A DNA stretch of 64,000 nt from Pseudomonas reactans (GTDB taxonomy: Bacteria > Pseudomonadota > Gammaproteobacteria > Pseudomonadales > Pseudomonadaceae). Location: assembly GCF_013385825.1 (NCBI RefSeq), contig NZ_JACAPG010000020.1, positions 85,754 to 149,753 of the forward strand, in the 5' to 3' direction. A program made the position numbers and the translations under genes. The notes under the pieces are model-generated. The model saw nothing but the letters and a program-made list of their open reading frames with translations, was not told the DNA's origin and did not search any database. Positions 18,643 through 25,767 of this stretch are shown piece after piece (position 1 is the stretch's first letter; every line of letters begins with the position of its first letter).

Positions 18643-19064
18643 TGAGCGCCCACGAAGTACTGCAAGCCGCCGCCGACCTGGTGGCGGCCTTCGCCCGCAA
18701 TGACCGCGCCGCCTACTTCGGCGCATTCACGGCGGACGCCAGTTTTGTGTTCTACACCCTGCCCCAGCCGCTGCTCAGTCGCGACGCCTACCAGGCGCTG
18801 TGGGACAGCTGGCGCCGGGACGAGGGGTTCGAAGTGCTGTCGTGCACCTCGAGCAACGCCTTTGTCAGCCTGCAAGGTGACGTGGCGATATTCATGCATG
18901 ACGTGGCCACCGAGCTGCGCATGAACGGGGAGCAATTCAATAGCCAGGAACGCGAGACCATTGTCTTCAAACGGCAAGGGCTTGGCGCAGAACAACAAGA
19001 AGGCCTGTGGCTGGCCTGTCACGAACATTTGTCCGCTATGCCGGAAGGGCTGCCGCCCCCTTAG
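18642..19064 (+). CDS. NTF2-like / SnoaL-fold small protein in the gbu operon
   Basis: A 140-residue soluble protein whose pattern (LQAAADLVAAFARNDRAAYFGAFTADASFVFYT at the start, later alternating strands) fits the DUF4440/SnoaL cone-shaped fold. No catalytic residue can be assigned with confidence. Its ATG overlaps the gbuA stop by one base, so it is made with gbuA, and it is followed after about 20 bases by the permease gene. A similar gene occupies this position in P. aeruginosa (PA1420, recalled). Its role in guanidino acid use is unknown. Confidence 0.75.
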   Translation: MSAHEVLQAAADLVAAFARNDRAAYFGAFTADASFVFYTLPQPLLSRDAYQALWDSWRRDEGFEVLSCTSSNAFVSLQGDVAIFMHDVATELRMNGEQFNSQERETIVFKRQGLGAEQQEGLWLACHEHLSAMPEGLPPP

Positions 19065-19085
19065 CCAATGTGATCGGAGCAGATC

Positions 19086-20597
19086 ATGAATAATAAAAAC
19101 AACGATAAAAGTATTCGCAAGATAGAAACCAACGGGGTCGAGCAGATCCCGGACCACGAACGTACCGCCGGCCCCAAGGATCTGTTCCGACTGATCTTCG
19201 GCGGTGCCAATACCTTTGCCACCGCCGTGCTGGGTTCTTTCCCCGTGCTGTTCGGCCTGTCGTTCCAGGCCGGAGTCTGGGCGATTGTGCTGGGCGTGCT
19301 GGTGGGTGCGCTGATCCTGGCGCCCATGGGCCTGTTCGGGCCGATCAATGGCACCAACAATGCCGTGTCTTCCGGTGCGCACTTTGGCGTGCACGGGCGG
19401 ATTGTCGGCTCGTTTCTCTCGCTGCTGACGGCGATTGCCTTCTTCTCACTGTCGGTATGGAGTTCAGGCGACGCGCTGGTGGGCGGTGCGAAACGTCTGA
19501 TTGGCTTACCGGAAACCGACCTGAGCCTGGGCCTGGCCTACGGCGTGTTCGCGATCCTGGTGCTGACCGTGTGCATCTACGGCTTTCGCTTCATGCTGTG
19601 GGTCAATCGCATTGCGGTGTGGGCGGCGAGCCTGCTGTTCCTGCTGGGGATCTTCGCGTTCGCGCCGGCCTTCGACAGCCACTTCGCCGGCACCGTAGCA
19701 CCGGGTCAGACAGGCTTCTGGGCCGCCTTTATCGGCGCCGCGCTGGTGGCCATGAGCAACCCGATCTCCTTCGGCGCGTTCCTGGGTGACTGGTCGCGCT
19801 ACATCCCGCGTGAGACGCCGAAAATACGCATCATGCTGGCGGTGGTCCTGGCGCAAATCGCGACCTTGATCCCCTTCCTGTTCGGCTTGGCCACCGCGAC
19901 CATCGTGGCGATCAAGGCACCGGACTATATTGCGGCCAACAACTATGTCGGCGGTTTGCTGGCGGTGGCACCGAGCTGGTTCTTTCTGCCGGTGTGCCTG
20001 ATCGCGGTGATCGGTGGTATGTCTACCGGCACTACTTCGCTGTATGGCACCGGGTTGGACATGTCCAGCGTGTTTCCACGCCTGCTGTCGCGGGTCAAGG
20101 CCACGTTGCTGATCGGGGTGATGTCGATTGCCTTCATCTTTATCGGACGTTTCGCCGCCAACCTGGTGCAAAGCGTGTCGACCTTCGCCGTGCTGATCAT
20201 CACCTGCACCACGCCGTGGATGGTGATGATGATCATCGGCCTGATCGTGCGTCGCGGCTTCTATTGCCCGGATGACCTGCAGGTGTTCACGCGTGGTGAA
20301 ACCGGCGGGCGCTACTGGTTCAGCCATGGCTGGAACTGGCGCGGGCTGGGCGCGTGGATCCCGAGTGCGCTGGTGGGCCTGTGCTTCGTCAACCTGCCGG
20401 GGCAGTTTGTCGGGCCGCTGGGCAATCTGGCGGACGGCATTGATATCAGCCTGCCGGTGACGCTGGGGTTGGCCTCGGTGGTGTACCTGACCTTGCTTCG
20501 GGTGTTCCCGGAACCGGCGGCTGTTTATGGGCCGGCCGACTCTCGCAGCAAGCGCACGGATGCGCGCGTTAAACCGGCGCTGCAACAAGCCGCCTGA
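19086..20597 (+). CDS. Cytosine permease-like (NCS1/purine-cytosine permease family) transporter
   Basis: A 503-residue membrane protein with about twelve hydrophobic segments from residue 45 to 475 and a charged N-terminal tail. It resembles the cytosine/purine permease (NCS1) family in its early FGANTFATAVLGSFPVLFGLSF region and in NPISFGAFLGDWSRYIP. In P. aeruginosa a transporter of this type (PA1419, recalled) sits downstream of gbuA. The likely substrate is a guanidino compound or related amide rather than cytosine, but this is inferred from context. AGATC at 19079 and GGAG serve as ribosome site. Confidence 0.82.
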   Translation: MNNKNNDKSIRKIETNGVEQIPDHERTAGPKDLFRLIFGGANTFATAVLGSFPVLFGLSFQAGVWAIVLGVLVGALILAPMGLFGPINGTNNAVSSGAHFGVHGRIVGSFLSLLTAIAFFSLSVWSSGDALVGGAKRLIGLPETDLSLGLAYGVFAILVLTVCIYGFRFMLWVNRIAVWAASLLFLLGIFAFAPAFDSHFAGTVAPGQTGFWAAFIGAALVAMSNPISFGAFLGDWSRYIPRETPKIRIMLAVVLAQIATLIPFLFGLATATIVAIKAPDYIAANNYVGGLLAVAPSWFFLPVCLIAVIGGMSTGTTSLYGTGLDMSSVFPRLLSRVKATLLIGVMSIAFIFIGRFAANLVQSVSTFAVLIITCTTPWMVMMIIGLIVRRGFYCPDDLQVFTRGETGGRYWFSHGWNWRGLGAWIPSALVGLCFVNLPGQFVGPLGNLADGIDISLPVTLGLASVVYLTLLRVFPEPAAVYGPADSRSKRTDARVKPALQQAA

Positions 20598-20631
20598 TCC
20601 TCATAAAAAAGATAATCGGAGAACCGCCGTC

Positions 20632-22014
20632 ATGGCTTTGGATTTATTCGTCGTACTCATCTACGCCGCCGGCATGCTCGTGCTCGGCTACTACGGCATG
20701 CGCCGCGCCAAGACCCACGAAGACTACCTGGTGGCCGGGCGCAACCTGGGCCCGTCGTTGTACATGGGCACCATGGCCGCCACGGTATTGGGCGGTGCGT
20801 CCACCGTCGGCACCGTGCGTCTGGGCTACGTGCATGGCATCTCCGGCTTCTGGCTGTGTGCCGCGCTGGGCATGGGCATCATTGCGCTGAACCTGTTCCT
20901 GGCCAAGCCGCTGCTGAAGCTGAAGATCTTCACCGTGACCCAGGTGCTGGAAAAACGCTACAACCCGATGGCTCGCCAGGCCAGCGCCGTGATCATGCTG
21001 GCCTACGCGCTGATGATCGGCGTGACCTCGATCCTCGCCATCGGCACCGTGCTGCAAGTGCTGTTCGGCCTGCCGTTCTGGATCTCGGTGCTGCTCGGCG
21101 GTGGCGTGGTGGTGGTGTACTCCACCATCGGCGGCATGTGGTCGCTGACCCTCACTGACATCGTGCAGTTCGTGATCAAGACCGTCGGCCTGATGTTCAT
21201 CCTGCTGCCGATCTGCCTGTACCGCGTCGGCGGCTGGGACGAACTGGTAGCCAAGCTGCCCGCATCGAGCTTCAGCTTCACCGCGATCGGTTGGGACACG
21301 ATCATCACCTACTTCATGATCTACTTCTTCGGCATCCTGATCGGCCAGGACATCTGGCAACGGGTGTTCACCGCCCGTGACGAAAAGGTCGCCAAGTACG
21401 CAGGCACTTTCGCCGGTTTCTACTGCATCCTCTACGGCCTGGCCTGCGCATTGATCGGCATGGCCGCACATGTGCTGATCCCGGACCTGGATAACGTCAA
21501 CAATGCGTTTGCCGCTATTGTGAAAGTGTCGCTGCCGGACGGCATCCGCGGCCTGGTGATTGCCGCGGCACTGGCCGCGATGATGTCCACCGCCAGCGCC
21601 GGCTTGCTCGCCGCCTCTACCGTACTGACCGAAGACCTGCTGCCGCGCCTGCGTGGCGGCAAGCAGTCAAGCCTGGCCATCAACCGCCTGTTCACGATGC
21701 TGACCGGCATTGCCGTGCTGGGTATCGCGCTAGTGGTAAGCGATGTGATCAGCGCCTTGACCCTGGCCTACAACCTGTTGGTGGGCGGCATGTTGATCCC
21801 GCTGATCGGCGCGATCTTCTGGAAACGCGCAACCACATCGGGGGCCATCACCTCCATGACCCTGGGCTTTGTGACGGCGCTGGTGTTCATGATCAAGGAT
21901 GGCTTGGATGCGAACACGCCGATCTACTACAGCCTGGCGATTGGGCTGGTGAGTTTTGTGCTGGTGAGTTTGTTGTCACGCCGGCCAGCGGGTGTGGCGG
22001 CCAACGCGGTTTGA
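20632..22014 (+). CDS. Sodium:solute symporter (SSS family)
   Basis: A 460-residue SSS-family symporter with about thirteen transmembrane segments. Family features include the early YYGMRRAKTHEDYLVAGRNLG, the sodium-binding region GASTVGTVRLGY and the conserved AAMMSTASAGLLAASTVLTEDL around residue 320-345. The ATG at 20632 follows GGAGAACCGCCGTC; the 35 in-frame codons before it overlap the upstream gene. It is the last gene of the gbu cluster and is followed by a strong terminator. A second transporter for the same pathway suggests two related substrates or different affinities. Confidence 0.85.
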   Translation: MALDLFVVLIYAAGMLVLGYYGMRRAKTHEDYLVAGRNLGPSLYMGTMAATVLGGASTVGTVRLGYVHGISGFWLCAALGMGIIALNLFLAKPLLKLKIFTVTQVLEKRYNPMARQASAVIMLAYALMIGVTSILAIGTVLQVLFGLPFWISVLLGGGVVVVYSTIGGMWSLTLTDIVQFVIKTVGLMFILLPICLYRVGGWDELVAKLPASSFSFTAIGWDTIITYFMIYFFGILIGQDIWQRVFTARDEKVAKYAGTFAGFYCILYGLACALIGMAAHVLIPDLDNVNNAFAAIVKVSLPDGIRGLVIAAALAAMMSTASAGLLAASTVLTEDLLPRLRGGKQSSLAINRLFTMLTGIAVLGIALVVSDVISALTLAYNLLVGGMLIPLIGAIFWKRATTSGAITSMTLGFVTALVFMIKDGLDANTPIYYSLAIGLVSFVLVSLLSRRPAGVAANAV

Positions 22015-22045
22015 GATACAACTGAATTTAGAGCGGTTTCTTCAG

Positions 22046-22080
22046 CGGGTGCGACGTCGGATGTCGTGCCCGTTTTTTTT
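22046..22080 (+). terminator. Rho-independent terminator of the gbu operon
   Basis: GGGTGCGACG-TCGGA-TGTCGTGCCC followed by eight T residues, 35 bases after the symporter stop. Confidence 0.9.
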
Positions 22081-22462
22081 ACTCAGCATCCAGGCGGACC
22101 TGTTCGAACAAATTACCGCAAGACTTACAGCCAAAATACTGCTCGGTTGCAGGGCATTCGATCTCCCCTGTCGCCCCCGCCCTCACCCGCCAAGTACATG
22201 CCTTACCGCGATACTTCAGTGTGCCTTCAAGGTAACAAGGTGCCCAGTCGTACTCGTCATGCAGCGTGCGTGCGTCAATAGGTTCAGCGCGTTTGAAGAA
22301 GGACGCGACTTGTCGCTCATCCAACGTAACGTCGCTGGGTCGACAGCGGTCCGGTTCTTCGGAGTGAAAACCCGAGATAGCGATGTTGTCGATATCTGGA
22401 GGGGAAGCCGCGCACCCGGCGAGTATCACCCACACGCCCAACAACCCTCCCCGTAGGTTCAT
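22079..22462 (-). CDS. Cysteine-rich lipoprotein, candidate immunity partner of the amidase
   Basis: A 127-residue lipoprotein with signal peptide and lipobox ILAGC (Cys about residue 19). The mature domain has seven further cysteines spread over about 100 residues (e.g. DRCRPSD, APCYLEG, KACTW, IECPATEQYFGCKSCGN), so a disulfide-stabilised periplasmic protein is likely. I do not recognise a named family. Its ATG overlaps the amidase stop as ATGA, so the two are translationally coupled. A membrane-anchored periplasmic partner to a cytoplasmically made peptidoglycan amidase suggests an immunity protein; this is inference. Confidence 0.7.
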   Translation of the reverse strand: MNLRGGLLGVWVILAGCAASPPDIDNIAISGFHSEEPDRCRPSDVTLDERQVASFFKRAEPIDARTLHDEYDWAPCYLEGTLKYRGKACTWRVRAGATGEIECPATEQYFGCKSCGNLFEQVRLDAE

Positions 22463-23073
22463 TGCCACACCGCGCTGCTGGCTTCACCAGGGTGCTTGTA
22501 GGAGATTTGCGGATGCGTGTAGACGTCCTCCGGCGTCAGGCGGAAATGGCCATACAACTCAGCCACCAACCACCGCAGGGATTGATTCTGCATAGCGGTC
22601 ACGTCCTCGTAACGGGCAGCATCCAGATGCTTGCCGACCAATTCAATTCCCAAAGAGTCCGCGTTCATCGGGTATCGCTCAGGGTAATCCTTGGTGCGCT
22701 CATAGCGGTCCAGCGCTCGAATCTGCAAGGTCCAAGTGAGTGCCTGGATAGGTTGGATTTGAGCGGTATCGCACGTCGCCTTATCCGTTGCCAGGCACTT
22801 GGAGCGCAGGTAGCGCCCAACGTGGTAACAGCATTTTTTGAGGCTCGCCGTCTGATAGATCACGCCATTTTTCTCGATGAGAAAGTGCGCGCCGTTGCCC
22901 TTGGCAAGGTAAGCGTTAAAGGTGTGCTGCGCCGTCGGAGCGTCCGTCTGGTGGACCACCAAAGCGCTCACGCTACGCAAATCCCCATGCTCGATCGTTG
23001 AAAACCGGCGGAGCTCGACTCTGTCGGAAATCAACATGCCTTCGCTATCAATGCTCGACATTCCAATGCCCAT
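22459..23073 (-). CDS. N-acetylmuramoyl-L-alanine amidase (Amidase_2/PGRP fold) without signal peptide
   Basis: A 204-residue zinc amidase of the Amidase_2/peptidoglycan recognition fold, which cleaves the bond between N-acetylmuramic acid and L-alanine. Ligand-type residues are visible: VVHQTDAP (His near 42), CYHVGRYL, NADSLGIELVG, and a C-terminal YTHPQISYKHPGEASS that stands where family members carry the HxxxxxxxKxDPG element. There is no signal peptide, unlike AmiD or AmpDh2, and unlike AmpD it is paired with a lipoprotein. This fits an effector delivered by a secretion system, but no secretion gene is nearby. A phage-type endolysin is the alternative. Start at 23073; MSSIDSEG four codons later is possible. 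Confidence 0.8.
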   Translation of the reverse strand: MGIGMSSIDSEGMLISDRVELRRFSTIEHGDLRSVSALVVHQTDAPTAQHTFNAYLAKGNGAHFLIEKNGVIYQTASLKKCCYHVGRYLRSKCLATDKATCDTAQIQPIQALTWTLQIRALDRYERTKDYPERYPMNADSLGIELVGKHLDAARYEDVTAMQNQSLRWLVAELYGHFRLTPEDVYTHPQISYKHPGEASSAVWQ

Positions 23074-23147
23074 TCATCCATGTGAAGGCAGAAATATAGA
23101 AGGACGAACAGGAAAAAGGGCACGGATGACGGAATAAGAAGAAGGCT

Positions 23148-23172
23148 CTGACAATGAGGTATGCCTCGTCAG
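23148..23172 (-). terminator. Stem-loop downstream of the PA1414-like gene
   Basis: On the minus strand CTGAC-GAGG-CATA-CCTC-ATT-GTCAG folds as a hairpin with a small bulge and is followed by the T-rich CCTTCTTCTTATT. It lies about 125 bases after the 40-residue gene and may end its transcript. Weak T-run, so only a candidate. Confidence 0.4.
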
Positions 23173-23296
23173 ACAGTTGCGGACACTACGGAATGTACGG
23201 CGAATACAGCGTGATTACAGGGAACCGAACACGCCCTGAAGAACGACCCGAGGTATCAGCGCCCGCGCGATTTAGTCACGTGAGCGCTTCCAGGAC

Positions 23297-23419
23297 TTAC
23301 CTGCGACGTGGGCGACGTTGCTCGTCATCGGTGCGAATCGGCACGGGTTGCAGTGGGGGCTCGATCAAGCCCAGTGCAACACCCAGATCATGGAGCCAGT
23401 TTTGAATTTTCTCTTTCAT
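23297..23419 (-). CDS. PA1414-like small protein, 40 residues
   Basis: A short gene reading MKEKIQNWLHDLGVALGLIE, then a proline-rich stretch and an Arg-rich end. The ATG (23419-23417) is preceded by AAGGGGGCAACC, a strong ribosome site, and the reading ends with TAA at 23297. It matches what I recall of the PA1414 family of Pseudomonas, whose P. aeruginosa member lies near the gbu genes and whose transcript yields the low-oxygen sRNA SicX. An amphipathic N-terminal helix and a basic tail are visible. The sequence between 23150 and 23297 could be the corresponding RNA region, though I see no sequence proof. Confidence 0.75.
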   Translation of the reverse strand: MKEKIQNWLHDLGVALGLIEPPLQPVPIRTDDEQRRPRRR

Positions 23420-23504
23420 GGTTGCCCCCTTTGAGGGTAATGCTGGTAGGCGCAAGTTCTGTCGCCCTTTCCTACACTGATAGTAGCCCTAAGTCCTACG
23501 TAAT

Positions 23505-23567
23505 GCTTGAACGAAACCACAACGAACTATTACTGAATTCATCAAAATCCTGACGGATCGTTCAAGC
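23505..23567. repeat. Long-loop inverted repeat between the PA1414-like gene and the LysR gene
   Basis: GCTTGAACGA (23505-23514) and TCGTTCAAGC (23558-23567) are perfect reverse complements with 43 bases between them; the right arm overlaps the LysR stop codon. The interval is AT-rich and is the likely promoter region of the PA1414-like gene. Confidence 0.5.
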
Positions 23568-24455
23568 AATGGCGCGGGTGTCTTGCAGGACCGCAGTCTT
23601 GCTGGCTTGCTGCAGGTCGATCCATGCGTTGAGGTTAGCGCCGAGCATACCCTTTCGCCACATCAGCCAGGTGGTCGCAGTGGCAAAAGGCCCTATCAGC
23701 GGATGAACGGACACGCTGTCCTTGCCTGGCAGGCTCTCAAGCATGGATTCAGACATCAACGCCACCCCGGAGCCCGCGATCACGCACGCCAGCATGCCCT
23801 GATAGGATTCGATCTCAATCGCCCGCCCCATGGCCACGCGCTCGTGGGAAAACCAGGTTTCCAGGCGCGTGCGATAGGCGCAACTGCGACGGAAGGTGAA
23901 CACCGAGCGTCCCGCGACATCCTGGGGCCCTCGCACGGGTGGGTGGTCGGCCTCGCAGATAAGCACCAGGCGTTCTTCGCACAGGGGCACACCGTCCAGG
24001 GAGGCGATCGTGATGGGGCCGTCCACAAATGCCGCATCCAGACGGCCAGTAATCAGGCCTTCGAGCAACTCACCGCTGGGCGCCGATTGCACCTGCAGAT
24101 TCACCATCGGATAAGCCTTGTGATAGCCCGCCAGCAGCTTCGGCAAATGCACCGCCGCCGTGCTGTACATGCTGCCTACCACAAAATCGCCGGCCGGTTG
24201 CCCGCCTTGCACCGCGCCGTGGGCTTCGTCATGCAGGGCCAGCAGACGGGTGCTGTAGTCCAGCAACACCTTGCCAGCAGGAGAAAGCTGCAAGCGCTGG
24301 CGTTCACGTACGAATAGCTCGACGCCGAGCTGCTCCTCCATTTGCTTGAGGCGCGTCGACAGGTTCGATGGCACTCGATGCAAGCGCTCAGCCGCGCGCG
24401 TAATGGAGCCCTCTTCCGCCACCGCCTGGAAAATGCGCAATTGACTGAACTCCAT
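23562..24455 (-). CDS. LysR-type transcriptional regulator (PtrR-like)
   Basis: A 297-residue LysR-type regulator with HTH at residues 1-60 (FSQLRIFQAVAEEGSITRAAERLHRVPSNLSTRLKQME) and a substrate-binding domain from about 90. The HTH with VPSNLSTR resembles regulators annotated as PtrR in Pseudomonas. I use the ATG at 24455 (MEFSQLR), which has GGAGAAAGGT just before it; an in-frame TTG four codons upstream would remove that site. It is divergent from an MFS exporter, with a T-N11-A repeat between them, so it probably controls that exporter and itself. Confidence 0.85.
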   Translation of the reverse strand: MEFSQLRIFQAVAEEGSITRAAERLHRVPSNLSTRLKQMEEQLGVELFVRERQRLQLSPAGKVLLDYSTRLLALHDEAHGAVQGGQPAGDFVVGSMYSTAAVHLPKLLAGYHKAYPMVNLQVQSAPSGELLEGLITGRLDAAFVDGPITIASLDGVPLCEERLVLICEADHPPVRGPQDVAGRSVFTFRRSCAYRTRLETWFSHERVAMGRAIEIESYQGMLACVIAGSGVALMSESMLESLPGKDSVSVHPLIGPFATATTWLMWRKGMLGANLNAWIDLQQASKTAVLQDTRAIA

Positions 24456-24470
24456 ACCTTTCTCCAAAAC

Positions 24471-24495
24471 TGAATAAGTTACTCACTATTATTCA
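24471..24495. promoter_or_regulatory. LysR-type operator candidate
   Basis: TGAATAA-N11-TTATTCA: perfect 7-base arms with an 11-base spacer, the T-N11-A layout of LysR-type binding sites. It lies 16 bases before the LysR start and 63 before the MFS start. Confidence 0.65.
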
Positions 24496-24558
24496 TTTTT
24501 GCAGAAAGTCAATCCACTTTAGCCTGAGGGTATTCGTTTACCCGCAGGAATACTGAAC

Positions 24559-25767
24559 ATGTCTCCTTTAGTCCGCTTACTCGCCAGCTTTGTCGCCCTG
24601 ATGATGGCGATGGGCATTGGCCGCTTTGCCCTCACTCCCCAAATGCCCCATCTGCTCAGTGAAGGGCAGATCGACCTGACCGGCGCCGGCCTGATTGCCG
24701 CCGCCAACTACCTGGGCTACTTCGTCGGCGCGGTGGATTCGATCTTCGCACGCAGCCACCACCATGTCCGTGGGCGCTTATATGGCGGGTTGTGGTTGTG
24801 CGTGCTGCTGACGCTCGCCTCGTACTGGGCCCACGGGTTCTGGCCGCATCTGTTGCTGCGCTTTGGCACCGGGGTCGCGAGCGCCTGGGCGCTGGTGATG
24901 ATCACTAGCCTGAGCCAGCCACTGGCGATTGCCGCCGGACGTCCGCGCCTGGGTGCCTTGGTCTTTGCCGGGCCGGGGCTGGGGATTTTGTTGACTGGCT
25001 TACTGGCGTTGGGCTCGAACCTGATGGGGCAAAATTCGGGCACATTGTGGCTGGTGTATGGCGGGGTGGCGCTGGTGATGTTGCTGGCCATCCTGCCTTT
25101 CCTGCCGAAGCCCTCCGCCAGCGGCACGCCCGTTGTCGGCCAGACCGATGCTGGAAGCAATGGCAGCATCGCGCACTTGTGCTGGATTTATGTGTTGTAT
25201 GGTCTTGGCTACATCATTCCGGCGACGTTCCTGTCGCAGATGGCCAGCGCGCAATTCAAGGGTGCCTGGCAAGCCGACCTGTTCTGGCCATGCTTTGGCC
25301 TGGCCGCCGCGATTGGCGTGGTGGTGGCGACCCTGCGCCGCAAGGACCCAGACACCACTCGCCGCTGGCTGATGACTACATTGTGGCTGCAAGCGGCCGG
25401 GGTGTTTGCCTGTTTGCTGGGCAATGGCTGGGGCCTGGCACTGGGGGTATTGCTGTGCGGCGGACCGTTCCTGGCTTGCATGCAGTTGGTGATGGCCCGC
25501 CTGCGGGACGTTGCCCCCCACGGCTATCAGCGCAGCACCGGACTGCTGACCGCCAGCTTCGCCATCGGCCAATTGAGCGGCCCGTTACTGGCCTCGGTCA
25601 GCAGCCACCTGAGTGGCGGGCTGCAACCGGCACTGGTAGTCGCCGGCGCCGGACTACTGGTGGCGGGCTCGATTCTGGTCAGCCGGCAACCAGCGGCGCA
25701 GGCACGCGCACCTGTTCACGCCGCGCCAACACCAGGAAAAACAGCCCACCCAGGAAGCAGCCGGTAA
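24559..25767 (+). CDS. YbfB/YjiJ-type MFS transporter
   Basis: A 402-residue major facilitator with about twelve hydrophobic segments. The opening SFVALMMAMGIGRFALTPQMPHLL and the AANYLGYFVGAVDS region are typical of the YbfB/YjiJ family, whose substrates are mostly unknown. It is divergent from the LysR gene. The C-terminal tail (about 30 residues, Pro/Ala-rich) overlaps the end of the convergent NCS1 gene by 89 bases, so the true family end may be near residue 375 and the tail may be a later extension. Confidence 0.82.
   Translation: MSPLVRLLASFVALMMAMGIGRFALTPQMPHLLSEGQIDLTGAGLIAAANYLGYFVGAVDSIFARSHHHVRGRLYGGLWLCVLLTLASYWAHGFWPHLLLRFGTGVASAWALVMITSLSQPLAIAAGRPRLGALVFAGPGLGILLTGLLALGSNLMGQNSGTLWLVYGGVALVMLLAILPFLPKPSASGTPVVGQTDAGSNGSIAHLCWIYVLYGLGYIIPATFLSQMASAQFKGAWQADLFWPCFGLAAAIGVVVATLRRKDPDTTRRWLMTTLWLQAAGVFACLLGNGWGLALGVLLCGGPFLACMQLVMARLRDVAPHGYQRSTGLLTASFAIGQLSGPLLASVSSHLSGGLQPALVVAGAGLLVAGSILVSRQPAAQARAPVHAAPTPGKTAHPGSSR

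Noticed and set aside
22079-23073. Amidase as a phage endolysin of a prophage remnant
   Set aside because: No holin, spanin or other phage gene is adjacent, and the coupled partner is a typical lipoprotein rather than a spanin pair.
23520-23560. Possible ANR box (TTGATGAATTCAG) upstream of the PA1414-like gene
   Set aside because: The first half TTGAT fits, but the second half does not match ATCAA at the required spacing.
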